Below the pieces are notes generated by a model. The model did no database searches. It saw only the letters and a list, made by a program, of their open reading frames with translations, and was not told the origin of the DNA. A stretch of 8,296 nt of DNA from Alphaproteobacteria bacterium. Its GTDB lineage: Bacteria; Pseudomonadota; Alphaproteobacteria; SMXP01. The position numbers and the translations under genes were made by a program. Of this stretch, positions 1 through 6,941 are shown piece by piece (the first letter of the stretch is position 1; every line of letters begins with the position of its first letter). The stretch lies in assembly GCA_004356335.1 (NCBI GenBank), contig SMXP01000061.1, positions 1 through 8,296 on the forward strand, read 5' to 3'.

Positions 1-310
1 ACCAAAGGAAATCACCGTGGGTCAGCGGCAAATAGCCGAAAGTCTTGCTGAGCCGGTTGCTGCTATTGTCGAAGCCGTCAAGGTGGCACTGGAATCGACC
101 CCTCCGGAGCTTGCCGCCGATATTGTGGATAAAGGCATCGTCTTGACCGGTGGCGGCGCCCTTCTGGCGAATATGGATCAGGTGATTCGTAATGAAACAG
201 GCCTGCCGGTGAGTATCGCGGATGAGGCGCTATCCTGCGTTGCTTTGGGTACCGGAAAGGTGCTTGAACACCTGAAAAGCATGAAACACGTCGTTACTTC
301 GGTTTACTAG
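1..310 (+). CDS. mreB: Rod-shape actin homologue MreB, 3' part only
   Basis: This is the C-terminal part of MreB, the actin-like ATPase whose membrane-associated filaments orient lateral-wall synthesis. The frame is open from base 2 and ends at TAG 308-310; the start lies outside the window. About 102 residues are visible. They include ITVGQRQIAESLAEPV, the nucleotide-binding stretch GIVLTGGGALL and the C-terminal ETGLPVSIADEALSCVALGTG, all typical of MreB. The methionine at base 17 does not exist as a start: the codon there is a GTG inside a conserved stretch, so an internal start is not credible. mreC follows after 94 nt on the same strand, as expected for the mre cluster. The family assignment rests on recognised motifs and gene order and is very secure. 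Confidence 0.97.
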   Translation, partial: PKEITVGQRQIAESLAEPVAAIVEAVKVALESTPPELAADIVDKGIVLTGGGALLANMDQVIRNETGLPVSIADEALSCVALGTGKVLEHLKSMKHVVTSVY

Positions 311-330
311 GCTTGCATCAAGCTTATAAT
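303..330 (+). promoter_or_regulatory. Candidate internal promoter between mreB and mreC
   Basis: An exact TATAAT at 325-330 follows a TTTACT (303-308, overlapping the mreB stop codon) with a 16-nt spacer. Transcription from here would give a leader of roughly 65 nt before mreC. In other bacteria mreB is often transcribed at a higher level than mreCD, so an extra promoter here is plausible. A small inverted repeat, GCTTG-cat-CAAGC at 311-323, lies in the spacer. The -35 match is partial, and a single hexamer can arise by chance. Confidence 0.25.
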
Positions 331-404
331 TGTTGGGAGTGAGCCGATTGTTCGGCCCTTGTTGAGAAGCGTGGTCAGCTCGGAGAGTTTGGGAGCACAC
401 GTAA

Positions 405-1373
405 GTGCGAGAACGAGTAGGACAGGTCGAACGTATTACTTTGCCGTTTCGCGTGTTTTCGCATCGGCTTTCTCTGACATTATTCATCGGTCTTTCCGTG
501 GCGCTTTTGCTTCTGGGTCGGGCTGAAGCCTACGTTTTCGATGAAGCCCGCACAAAGGTCGCTGAAGTAACCGCACCCATCATGGAAATACTGTCGACGC
601 CTCTGGCAATTGTCCGTGAGTGGGTGGGTGACGTTCGTGATTATTTCAATGTCTACGAGGAAAACCGCCGGCTTAAGGAAGAGAACGCAAGGCTTATGGC
701 TTGGAAGGCCGCAGCGTTGCGCATGGAACAGACAGCGGCACGATATGAGGCCTTGTTAAACGTACAGCTTGAGCCCGGCATCGGTTATGTCACGGGCCGC
801 GTCATTGCCGATTCCGGCGGGCCTTTCGTCAACACATATATTGTCAATGCGGGTCGAGAAGATGGGGTGGCTAAAGGTCAAGCCGTTGTCGATACGGAAG
901 GATTGATCGGCCGAGTGATCGGCACCGGCGATAAGGCATCAAGAGTTCTGCTGATTACGGACTTGAACAGCCGAGTGCCTGTGTTGATCGAACCCAGTCA
1001 CTATCGGGCAGTTATGGCCGGAAACAACTCGGCCAATCCCCGTCTGCTTTATGTGTCCGATGAAACCGAAATAAATTCTTCCGAACAAGTCGAAATCGAC
1101 CCTGATCAGCGTGTCGTTACATCTGGCCATGGCGGTATGTTTCCACCCGGCCTTCCGATTGGTGTGGTCGTTCGGGCAAGCGATGGTGAATATCGGGTTC
1201 AACCTTACTCCGACCAGGGTCGAGTCGATTTCGTACGCATGCTACAATACGACTTCCCACGAGACATCGAACCGGAGAGCGATCCGGACGAAGCGCCTGA
1301 AGAGGCATCCACTGAAAATGATGCGTCTCAGGTTGGTTTGCTGACATCGCCCAACGCACAAAGTGAAGAATAA
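405..1373 (+). CDS. mreC: Rod-shape-determining protein MreC
   Basis: MreC is the bitopic periplasmic scaffold of the elongasome; in studied species it binds and activates PBP2. The 322-residue protein has a short cytoplasmic start, one membrane segment at about residues 18-40, and a charged, coiled-coil-like stretch at about 60-105 (EENRRLKEENARL). The beta-rich domain follows at about 115-285, with the conserved VNAGREDGVAKGQAVV, LLITDLNSRVPV and VVTSGHGGMFPPGLPIGVV (19 residues). The C-terminal tail of about 35 residues (IEPESDPDEAPEEAS onward) is acidic and probably disordered; such tails vary between alphaproteobacteria. I chose the GTG at 405 because GGGAG (391-395) lies 9 nt upstream and the N-terminal length is normal. 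mreD begins 14 nt after the stop, so the two are very likely cotranscribed. Confidence 0.96.
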   Translation: MRERVGQVERITLPFRVFSHRLSLTLFIGLSVALLLLGRAEAYVFDEARTKVAEVTAPIMEILSTPLAIVREWVGDVRDYFNVYEENRRLKEENARLMAWKAAALRMEQTAARYEALLNVQLEPGIGYVTGRVIADSGGPFVNTYIVNAGREDGVAKGQAVVDTEGLIGRVIGTGDKASRVLLITDLNSRVPVLIEPSHYRAVMAGNNSANPRLLYVSDETEINSSEQVEIDPDQRVVTSGHGGMFPPGLPIGVVVRASDGEYRVQPYSDQGRVDFVRMLQYDFPRDIEPESDPDEAPEEASTENDASQVGLLTSPNAQSEE

Positions 1374-1387
1374 ATGACGGTACGATT

Positions 1388-1903
1388 ATGAGCATGGTTT
1401 TCGGCTCAAAGATTTCCAATCTGTTCGAGATCGGATTACCGTTTCTGGTTGCCATTTTTTGCGTCATGTTAACCATGTTGCCCCTTGGTTTGTCGTCGGG
1501 CATTATCGTGTCTCCGGCCTTCGCCCTTATGGCTGTCTTTTACTGGGCATTGTACCGGCCCGAACTGATGCCGCCTTACGCCGTATTTTTGGTCGGCCTG
1601 TATTATGATTTGGCTTCAGCGGGCCCGTTAGGACTTTGGGCATTTATCTATTTGGTCGTTTACGGAATAGTTCTTTCGCAGCGCCTGTTCTTTATTGGTA
1701 GGGCTTTCTTTGCGATTTGGATTGCTTTCGGTATGATAGCCCTGGTGGCGGGGCTGCTGGCGTGGGCGGTGAGTGCCCTTTATTACGGTTCTGTTGTGTC
1801 ACCGTTACCGGCTTTTGGCCAGGCACTCATCTCTTTTGTGCTTTATCCGTTATTCGGTCGGATATTCGGCAGTATACAGCGCCGCTTTTTAAGTCAGGTG
1901 TAG
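1388..1903 (+). CDS. mreD: Rod-shape-determining protein MreD
   Basis: MreD is the small integral-membrane member of the MreBCD complex. The 171-residue product is almost entirely hydrophobic, with about five or six membrane segments (roughly residues 13-35, 38-57, 61-80, 82-98, 106-132 and 146-163). It carries a family-like LVGLYYDLASAGPLGLWAF, with charged residues scarce except at the C-terminus (RIFGSIQRRF). Position after mreC and before mrdA supports the call. No good ribosome-binding site precedes ATG 1388; a second in-frame ATG is at 1394. A five-codon frame (ATG 1374 to TGA 1389-1391) starts right after the mreC stop and overlaps this start as ATGA, so translation may be coupled to mreC. 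Sequence identity of MreD proteins is low, so the call depends partly on context. Confidence 0.93.
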   Translation: MSMVFGSKISNLFEIGLPFLVAIFCVMLTMLPLGLSSGIIVSPAFALMAVFYWALYRPELMPPYAVFLVGLYYDLASAGPLGLWAFIYLVVYGIVLSQRLFFIGRAFFAIWIAFGMIALVAGLLAWAVSALYYGSVVSPLPAFGQALISFVLYPLFGRIFGSIQRRFLSQV

Positions 1904-1905
1904 TG

Positions 1906-2094
1906 ATGGTTGGGGTGTTAGAGCGTTTTCAGGAAAAGTGGACCCGGTTTTCCGTCCGAAAACGCGATCAAATTAAGAATCTAGAGCATTTTCGAGCGAA
2001 GTGGGCACCGGTTCGCGTTAAGAAAATGCGACCAAAGAAAGACTTAGAGCGTTTTCGCGATTCTGTTAAGTTCGGAAACGTTCTAGTTAGTTAA
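1906..2094 (+). CDS. Possible 62-codon ORF made of three tandem repeats
   Basis: An open frame starts at ATG 1906, two bases after the mreD stop and 5 nt after AGGTG (1896-1900). It ends at TAA 2092-2094, 5 nt before the mrdA start. Apart from the first four and last few codons it is translated palindromic repeat. The first two units are 63 nt (21 codons) and the third is a shorter 41-nt hairpin, all in one frame. They give LERFQEKWTRFSVRKRDQ, LEHFRAKWAPVRVKKMRP and LERFRDSVKFG. The peptide is strongly basic (about 18 K/R against 7 D/E) and resembles nothing I recognise. It may be a chance frame in repeat DNA. Even so, ribosomes leaving mreD could translate it and reach mrdA, whose own ribosome-binding site is poor. 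I see no evidence that the peptide itself has a function. Confidence 0.22.
   Translation: MVGVLERFQEKWTRFSVRKRDQIKNLEHFRAKWAPVRVKKMRPKKDLERFRDSVKFGNVLVS
1919..1981 (+). repeat. Palindromic repeat unit A1 (63 nt)
   Basis: This is the first of three tandem units filling the mreD-mrdA gap. The outer stem pairs GCGTTTTC (1923-1930) with GAAAACGC (1958-1965). The inner stem pairs GGAAAA (1932-1937) with TTTTCC (1948-1953), closing the loop GTGGACCCGG. It begins with TTAGAGC and ends at CTAGAG. Unit D3 at the window end matches its first 34 nt with one difference. Confidence 0.9.
1982..2044 (+). repeat. Palindromic repeat unit A2 (63 nt)
   Basis: This unit has the same length and layout as A1 but a clearly diverged sequence. 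The outer stem is GCATTTTC (1986-1993) with GAAAATGC (2022-2029). The inner stem is GCGAA (1996-2000) with TTCGC (2012-2016), around the loop GTGGGCACCGG. The stems remain paired although both halves differ from A1. Its tail, GCGACCAAAGAAAGACT, matches that of B2 at 16 of 17 positions. Confidence 0.87.
2045..2085 (+). repeat. Shortened palindromic unit A3
   Basis: This is the third tandem unit, lacking the GTGG...CCGG core. Arm TAGAGCGTTTTCG (2045-2057) pairs with CGGAAACGTTCTA (2073-2085) over 13 positions, two of which would be G-U pairs in RNA. The loop is 15 nt. It ends 14 nt before the mrdA start, so in mRNA this hairpin would sit just upstream of the mrdA initiation region. Confidence 0.78.
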
Positions 2095-2099
2095 GTCGC

Positions 2100-3989
2100 A
2101 TGTTGGACGTAAAAGACAACGAACGATACAAAACATTTACGCGACGCACTGCGATTTTGTCGAGTGGGGCGTTGGGTCTGTTCGGCGTTCTGCTCAGTCG
2201 CCTTTATTATATTCAAGTTCTTGAGTCGAGCGAATACACGATGCTTGCCGAAGACAATCGTGTCAACGTCGAACTTATTCCACCGCTCCGTGGGCGGATT
2301 TATGATCGCTTTGGAAAGGAAATAGCCTCTAATAGGAAGAATTTCCGAGTCATTCTTGTGCCTGCCCAAGTAACCGATATAAATCGTGCATTAGATAGAT
2401 TATCGAAGATCGTCCCCTTAACCGAAGCTCAGCGTCAGAAGATCTTACGCACGGCGGCAAGGCAACCAAAGTTTTCCTCTCTTACCGTGGTTCAAAATTT
2501 AACGTGGCAACAGTTTGCCGAAATCAATGTCAATGGTCCCGACTTGGGCGGCATACAGCCCGATGCCGGAGTCACGCGTTTTTATCCTTATGGGCCGGAA
2601 CTTGCCCATTTAGTGGGATATGTGGCCGCGGTAAGCGAAGACGAAATCCATGATGATCCCGTCTTGGTGCTCCCGGGATTCCGCATTGGCAAAAGCGGCA
2701 TTGAAAAAACCGTAGAAAAGGAATTACGTGGCGTCTCCGGCACCCGCCAGGTTGAAGTCGATGCATTTGGCCGCGTCATTCGAGAGCTATCGCGCAATGA
2801 GGGAAGTCCGGGTAAAGACGTTGTTTTAACGTTGGATATGGCGCTTCAAAGTTTTGCTCTGAAACGTATGGCAGGAGAAAGCGGTGCTGCCGTCGTTCTG
2901 GATGTAGAAAATGGCGACATATTGGCAATGGCATCCGTTCCGGGCTTCGACCCCAATGATTTCAATCTTGGTCTGTCCCAGGATACTTGGGATCGGTTGC
3001 GCAACGATGAACTCAAGCCGTTGCTCAATAAATCCATTGCGGGACAATATCCACCGGGTTCCACGTTCAAGATGATTGTGGCATTGGCCGCGCTCGAGGC
3101 GGGGGTCATGTCGCCCAATGAAACCGTCTATTGCGCCGGTAAAATACGCCTCGGCAATCATGACTTCCACTGTTGGCGCCGGGGCGGTCATGGCTGGATC
3201 AATATGCACAACGGCATCAAGCACTCCTGCGATGTATATTTCTATGAAGTGGCCAAGCGCACCGGCATTGATCGCATTGGGGAAATGGCAAAACGTTTCG
3301 GAATGGGGACGCCGTTCGATTTCGGCATGCTCGGCGAGCAGCCGGGCCTGGTTCCCAGCAGAGGTTGGAAGCTGGCTAACTTTGGCGAGTCATGGCAGCA
3401 AGGCGAAACCCTGATTGCCGGGATCGGTCAGGGCTTTCTGCTGGTTACACCGATACAACTGGCCATTGTTTGTGCCCGATTGGCAAATGGCGGCAAGGCG
3501 GTGCGCCCGCGCATTATCAGATCTATCGGTGAGGACAGTTTGGCGCCCTCTGAGGCCCCCTCTATGGGTCTGTCACGACGCCATCTGAAAATTGTTCAGG
3601 CAGGAATGAACGCCGTGACGAACGAATTGCGGGGCACCGCCTATGGCAGCCGCATTACGGAAAAGGGTTGGGAAATGGCCGGCAAGACCGGCACCTCTCA
3701 GGTTCGAAGAATAACGCCAGCAGAGCGCGCGGCGGGAATTATCCGTAACGAAGATCTGCCTTGGAAACGTCGCGACCATGCACTCTTTGTTGCGTTCGCC
3801 CCGGTCTCCGCTCCCCGCTATGCGGTGTCGGTGTTTGTCGAACATGGCGGCAGCGGATCGCGAGTAGCCGCGCCGATCGCGCGAGATATCATGCGCCAAG
3901 CACTCGCCTTGGATCCGGTAACCCGAACGGCGATCGGCCCGATTGCAACAGGCCGATCGATTCGCCCTCCGATCTCCGAGGAGGGGTGA
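2100..3989 (+). CDS. mrdA: Penicillin-binding protein 2, elongasome transpeptidase
   Basis: PBP2 (MrdA, PbpA) is the monofunctional class B transpeptidase that crosslinks new peptidoglycan made by RodA during elongation. The 629-residue length is close to E. coli PBP2 (633). It has one N-terminal membrane anchor at about residues 18-41, then the pedestal domain with RGRIYDRFGKEIASN at about 64-78. The transpeptidase domain holds the three active-site motifs: S321-TF-K324, S376-C-D378 (SxD, as in other PBP2 proteins) and K529-T-G-T. Residues C345, C358, H364 and C377 could form a metal site like the zinc site described in Acinetobacter PBP2; this is inference. The start at 2100 fits the family N-terminus, but the ribosome-binding site is weak and tandem repeats occupy the leader. 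The TGA stop directly abuts the rodA ATG. Confidence 0.97.
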   Translation: MLDVKDNERYKTFTRRTAILSSGALGLFGVLLSRLYYIQVLESSEYTMLAEDNRVNVELIPPLRGRIYDRFGKEIASNRKNFRVILVPAQVTDINRALDRLSKIVPLTEAQRQKILRTAARQPKFSSLTVVQNLTWQQFAEINVNGPDLGGIQPDAGVTRFYPYGPELAHLVGYVAAVSEDEIHDDPVLVLPGFRIGKSGIEKTVEKELRGVSGTRQVEVDAFGRVIRELSRNEGSPGKDVVLTLDMALQSFALKRMAGESGAAVVLDVENGDILAMASVPGFDPNDFNLGLSQDTWDRLRNDELKPLLNKSIAGQYPPGSTFKMIVALAALEAGVMSPNETVYCAGKIRLGNHDFHCWRRGGHGWINMHNGIKHSCDVYFYEVAKRTGIDRIGEMAKRFGMGTPFDFGMLGEQPGLVPSRGWKLANFGESWQQGETLIAGIGQGFLLVTPIQLAIVCARLANGGKAVRPRIIRSIGEDSLAPSEAPSMGLSRRHLKIVQAGMNAVTNELRGTAYGSRITEKGWEMAGKTGTSQVRRITPAERAAGIIRNEDLPWKRRDHALFVAFAPVSAPRYAVSVFVEHGGSGSRVAAPIARDIMRQALALDPVTRTAIGPIATGRSIRPPISEEG

Positions 3990-5144
3990 ATGTCTTATAT
4001 TGAAGGATTAGGCAGCGGCGGCCGTGACCTTCGACTCATGGATAAATTCTTTGAAATTAATTGGGGTTTCATTCTTTTGCTGTGTCTCGTCGCCGGATTA
4101 GGGTTTATCATGCTCTATTCCGTTGCGGGAGGCCAAATCGATCCGTGGGCGTCCCGACAAATGATCAGGTTCGGCGCGGGCATGGCTATGCTTTTCGTCA
4201 TCGCTCTTATCGATATTCGGGTATGGATGGTTCTGGCTTATCCGGCTTATGCGGTGGCTCTGATTTTGCTGGTTAGTGCCGAATTTATCGGCGTCAGTGG
4301 AATGGGTGCGAAGCGCTGGATCGAGTTGGGGCCGATCCAATTACAGCCTGCCGAGTTTATGAAAATCGCGATGGTTTTGACACTTGCCCGATATTTCCAC
4401 GGCATTAGCTTAGAACAGGTTTCACGGCTGTTTTACCTGTTGCCGCCGCTGCTCATTATCGCGCTTCCGGTCATGCTTGTGCTTCGTCAGCCCGATTTGG
4501 GCACCGCGGCGCTATTGGCGATAGGCGGCTGCCTGATGCTTTTTATCGCCGGACTTAATTGGAAGGTTATCACCTCTTTCTTGGTGCTTGGCGTTGCAGC
4601 GGTACCGGTCGGCTGGCAGATGCTTTACGACTACCAAAAGGATCGAATTTTTATGTTTTTGGATCCTACTCGAGATCCTTTGGGCGCCGGTTACAACATC
4701 ATTCAGTCAAAGATTGCACTGGGGTCCGGGGGTGTTTTTGGCAAAGGCTTTGGCGAGGGAACTCAATCGCAACTTAACTTTCTTCCGGAAAAACATACGG
4801 ATTTTATTTTTACCATGCTGGGAGAGGAACTAGGCTTGATGGGCGCCAGCTTTCTTTTGGGCCTCTATATCCTCTTATTGGGTTACGGCATAGCCTTTGC
4901 CCTTGAGTCGCGAAATCACTTTGGACGATTGGTCGCCATAGGGGTCTGCTTGACCTTTTTCCTATACATTTTCATTAATGTCGCGATGGTGATGGGATTG
5001 GTGCCGGTTGTCGGCGTCCCCCTACCCTTGGTGTCATATGGCGGGACGGCGATGCTCACACTGTTGTTCGGGTTTGGCTTGTTGATGTGCGTACATATTC
5101 ATCGAGGTGTCGAATTGCCACGAAACTCCATAGGCCTCTGGTAG
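3990..5144 (+). CDS. rodA: Peptidoglycan glycosyltransferase RodA
   Basis: RodA is the SEDS-family membrane enzyme that polymerises lipid II into glycan strands and works as a pair with PBP2. The 384-residue protein has the expected pattern of about ten membrane segments. Recognisable motifs are KRWIELGPIQLQPAEFMK (108-125), QPDLGTAALL (from 167), DPLGAGYNIIQSKIALGSGG, LPEKHTDFIF and GVPLPLVSYGG. D271 in the HTDF motif corresponds to the catalytic aspartate of SEDS proteins, and E122 to the conserved partner glutamate. Neighbouring PBP2 identifies it as RodA and not FtsW. ATG 3990 follows the mrdA TGA with no gap, and AGGAGG (3979-3984) lies 5 nt upstream inside mrdA, so the two are translated as a coupled pair. 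No obvious strong terminator follows the gene. Confidence 0.97.
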   Translation: MSYIEGLGSGGRDLRLMDKFFEINWGFILLLCLVAGLGFIMLYSVAGGQIDPWASRQMIRFGAGMAMLFVIALIDIRVWMVLAYPAYAVALILLVSAEFIGVSGMGAKRWIELGPIQLQPAEFMKIAMVLTLARYFHGISLEQVSRLFYLLPPLLIIALPVMLVLRQPDLGTAALLAIGGCLMLFIAGLNWKVITSFLVLGVAAVPVGWQMLYDYQKDRIFMFLDPTRDPLGAGYNIIQSKIALGSGGVFGKGFGEGTQSQLNFLPEKHTDFIFTMLGEELGLMGASFLLGLYILLLGYGIAFALESRNHFGRLVAIGVCLTFFLYIFINVAMVMGLVPVVGVPLPLVSYGGTAMLTLLFGFGLLMCVHIHRGVELPRNSIGLW

Positions 5145-5316
5145 CACGCCCGACAACTTACTTTCGTTGACAAAATCACGTTTGCATTCAGCTTCGGCGG
5201 CCTGCCGAAATAACATTTCAACCCGTTCCCAGTCCGTACGATCTGACGCAAGATTTATAGACGGCGCAGCTTACCTCTTTGCTTAGCCGGTGCGAGTCGG
5301 ATATAGAGCCATAAAC
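5145..5316. other. Gene-free spacer after rodA
   Basis: No convincing gene is present. A 6-bp hairpin TTCGGC-ggcct-GCCGAA (5193-5209) is followed by AATAACATTT, a weak terminator candidate without a real T-run. TTGCTT (5279-5284) and TATAGA (5302-5307), 17 nt apart, could be a poor sigma-70-like promoter for the transporter gene, which would place both downstream repeats in its leader. On the - strand a frame stays open from 5270 across the rodA end; I do not regard it as a gene. Confidence 0.4.
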
Positions 5317-5387
5317 TAGAGCCCATTCAGGAAAACCGGTGGCCACCCCGGCCTTCGCCGGGACATGCTTTTCCTGAATGCGCTCTG
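5317..5387 (-). repeat. Composite palindrome B1 with GC-rich core
   Basis: The outer arms AGAGCCCATTCAGGAAAA (5318-5335) and its partner at 5369-5386 pair over 18 nt with one mismatch. Inside sits a separate hairpin, CCCGGC-cttc-GCCGGG (5347-5362). On the - strand it follows B2 directly, at a CAGAGC junction matching the TAGAGC start of other units. Its + strand left end shares 23 nt with D1 (5317-5339 and 8024-8046), although the cores are unrelated. Confidence 0.85.
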
Positions 5388-5450
5388 AGTCTTTGTTTGG
5401 TCGCGCATTCGGACGGAAAACCGGTATCCACTTTTCCTGAATGCGCTTTA
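5388..5450 (-). repeat. Palindromic repeat unit B2 (63 nt, reverse orientation)
   Basis: This is a full unit read on the - strand, with the same 63-nt length as A1 and A2. The outer stem is GCGCATTC (5403-5410) with GAATGCGC (5439-5446). The inner stem is GGAAAA (5415-5420) with TTTTCC (5432-5437). The loop on the - strand is GTGGATACCGG. It ends 15 nt before the ribosome-binding site of the transporter gene. It is the only single unit in the window in this orientation. Confidence 0.88.
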
Positions 5451-5465
5451 AGAATTTGACACCGG

Positions 5466-5472
5466 GGGAGGG
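5466..5472 (+). promoter_or_regulatory. Ribosome-binding site deciding the transporter start
   Basis: GGGAGGG lies 7 nt before ATG 5480. It argues against ATG 5441 (inside repeat B2) and ATG 5473 (different frame and too close) as the start. Confidence 0.75.
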
Positions 5473-5479
5473 ATGCCCG

Positions 5480-6871
5480 ATGCAGTCCCAAGAAATTCAC
5501 CAATATTGGTCGTCACGCTTTGCCTTCCTTTTGGCGGCTATCGGCGCGGCCGTCGGCCTTGGAAATTTTTGGCGGTTTCCCTATATGGCGGGCGCCAATG
5601 GCGGGGGCGCCTTTGTCCTGATTTATGTGCTGTGCGTCCTGGCGATCGCATTGCCCATCCTTATGGCTGAACTGGTCATTGGCCGGCGCGGTGGTCTCAG
5701 CGCCATCGGCAGCACGCGCAAACTTGCCCTTGATGAGGGGCATTCGGCAGCGTGGTCCCTGATCGGTTGGGTCGGGATGATCGGATCATTCCTTATCCTG
5801 ACTTTCTATAGTGTGATAGCGGGCTGGATCATCGCTTACATACCTATGGCCGGCTCGGGTGTGTTTGATGGCGTTACCGCTGAGACGAGTGAAGCGGCGT
5901 TCGATGATTTGCTGTCCAACCCTCTTGTGTTGGCCATTTGTCATTCGACTTTCATGGCACTTACGGTGTTTATTGTCGCCCGGGGTTTGCACAGGGGCAT
6001 TGAACTTGCCGTCCAAATCCTAATGCCCTTATTTTTTATTATGCTGATCGGTGTCGTGGTGTTTTCCTGGATCGCCGGCGACGTTCGAAGTGGCCTCACA
6101 TTTTTGTTTTCACCCGATTTTTCGAAGATAAGTGTCGAAGTCGTGCTCCAAGCGATCGGTCAAGCGTTCTTTTCCATCGGCGTCGGCGCGGCCATTATGA
6201 TTACTTACGGCGCTTATCTACCCCGCGACACGCGCATCCCTCAAGCGTCGTTGATCATCGTTCTATCGGATACCGGTGTGGCGATTTTGGCGGGCATTGC
6301 CATCTTTCCAATTGTTTTTGCGTTTGGCCTTGATCCGGCTCAGGGGCCGGGACTGATATTCGTCACGTTGCCGATAGCCTTCGGCCAAATGCCGTTCGGT
6401 CAGGTTTATGGCACGGTATTTTTTGTCCTGGCGCTTTTTGCGGCACTGACGTCGTCGATTTCTCTTTTGGAAATTCTTGTATCTTGGGGTGAGGAACATC
6501 GCGGCTGGCGCCGCCGGGCGACGGCCATATATGCCGGAACGGCCGCTTGGTTCATCGGGCTGGCCAGTGTTTTCTCAACGAATATTTGGAGTGGATATTA
6601 CCCCCTTGGCATGTTCGATGTGTTTCGTGAAAAGACGATCTTCGATCTGCTCGATTACATCACCGCAAATTTCATGCTTCCTTTGGGCGGCATTTTAGTG
6701 TCGGTGTTTGCCGGATGGTTGTTAAGCCGCCAATTGACGCTCGATGAGCTGGGCATGAGCGACGGCCCGCTCTTTAAAACGTGGCGCTTCCTGCTGCGAT
6801 ACGTAGCGCCGATTTGCGTCGGCGCGGTGCTGCTGTATCTCACCGGTATCGCTGATTTTTGGAATAAGTAG
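5480..6871 (+). CDS. Sodium-dependent transporter, NSS/SNF family
   Basis: This is a neurotransmitter:sodium symporter (LeuT-fold) expected to bring an amino acid or related solute across the inner membrane with Na+. The 463-residue protein has about 11 membrane segments, as in many bacterial members. The first segment holds the signature AAVGLGNFWRFP (residues 23-34). A24 and N29 match LeuT Na+-site residues A22 and N27, and R32 matches the outer-gate arginine. GANGGGAFVLIY follows. The unwound segment 6 appears as IGQAFFSIGVGAAIMITYGAY, split here as IGQAFFSIGVG and AAIMITYGAY, with S232 at the LeuT T254 position. I chose ATG 5480 because GGGAGGG (5466-5472) lies 7 nt upstream. The earlier in-frame ATG at 5441 lies inside repeat B2 and would place this ribosome-binding site within the gene. 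Substrate cannot be read from the sequence. The gene has no evident link to the wall-synthesis genes. Confidence 0.94.
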   Translation: MQSQEIHQYWSSRFAFLLAAIGAAVGLGNFWRFPYMAGANGGGAFVLIYVLCVLAIALPILMAELVIGRRGGLSAIGSTRKLALDEGHSAAWSLIGWVGMIGSFLILTFYSVIAGWIIAYIPMAGSGVFDGVTAETSEAAFDDLLSNPLVLAICHSTFMALTVFIVARGLHRGIELAVQILMPLFFIMLIGVVVFSWIAGDVRSGLTFLFSPDFSKISVEVVLQAIGQAFFSIGVGAAIMITYGAYLPRDTRIPQASLIIVLSDTGVAILAGIAIFPIVFAFGLDPAQGPGLIFVTLPIAFGQMPFGQVYGTVFFVLALFAALTSSISLLEILVSWGEEHRGWRRRATAIYAGTAAWFIGLASVFSTNIWSGYYPLGMFDVFREKTIFDLLDYITANFMLPLGGILVSVFAGWLLSRQLTLDELGMSDGPLFKTWRFLLRYVAPICVGAVLLYLTGIADFWNK

Positions 6872-6875
6872 GCGT

Positions 6876-6941
6876 TAGAGCGCATTCACAAAAAGTGGGA
6901 CCCGGTTTTTGGGTTCGAATGCGCGACCACTAAAGAATCTA
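6876..6941 (+). repeat. Palindromic repeat unit C1 (66 nt)
   Basis: It begins 4 nt after the transporter stop codon. The outer stem is GCGCATTC (6880-6887) with GAATGCGC (6917-6924). The inner stem is CAAAAA (6889-6894) with TTTTTG (6906-6911), around the loop GTGGGACCCGG. It matches D2 at 63 of 66 positions, so the two are close relatives within the window. Confidence 0.9.

Noticed and set aside
1919..2085. Repeat array considered as a CRISPR
   Set aside because: The units are contiguous diverged palindromes without distinct spacers, and there are no cas genes nearby.
5193..5220. Intrinsic terminator after rodA
   Set aside because: The hairpin has only 6 bp and is followed by AATAACATTT and not a T-run, so I do not list it as a terminator.
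5034..5270. - strand frame after rodA (RTDWERVEMLFRQAAEAECK and onward)
   Set aside because: The part outside rodA looks somewhat coding-like, but half of the frame runs antisense through the conserved rodA C-terminus. I see no ribosome-binding site and recognise no family.
5456..5461. TTGACA hexamer just before the transporter gene
   Set aside because: It lies only 18 nt from the start codon, leaving no room for a -10 element and a transcription start.
5441..5479. Earlier ATG for the transporter gene
   Set aside because: This ATG lies in repeat B2, and the strong GGGAGGG site would then be inside the coding region.
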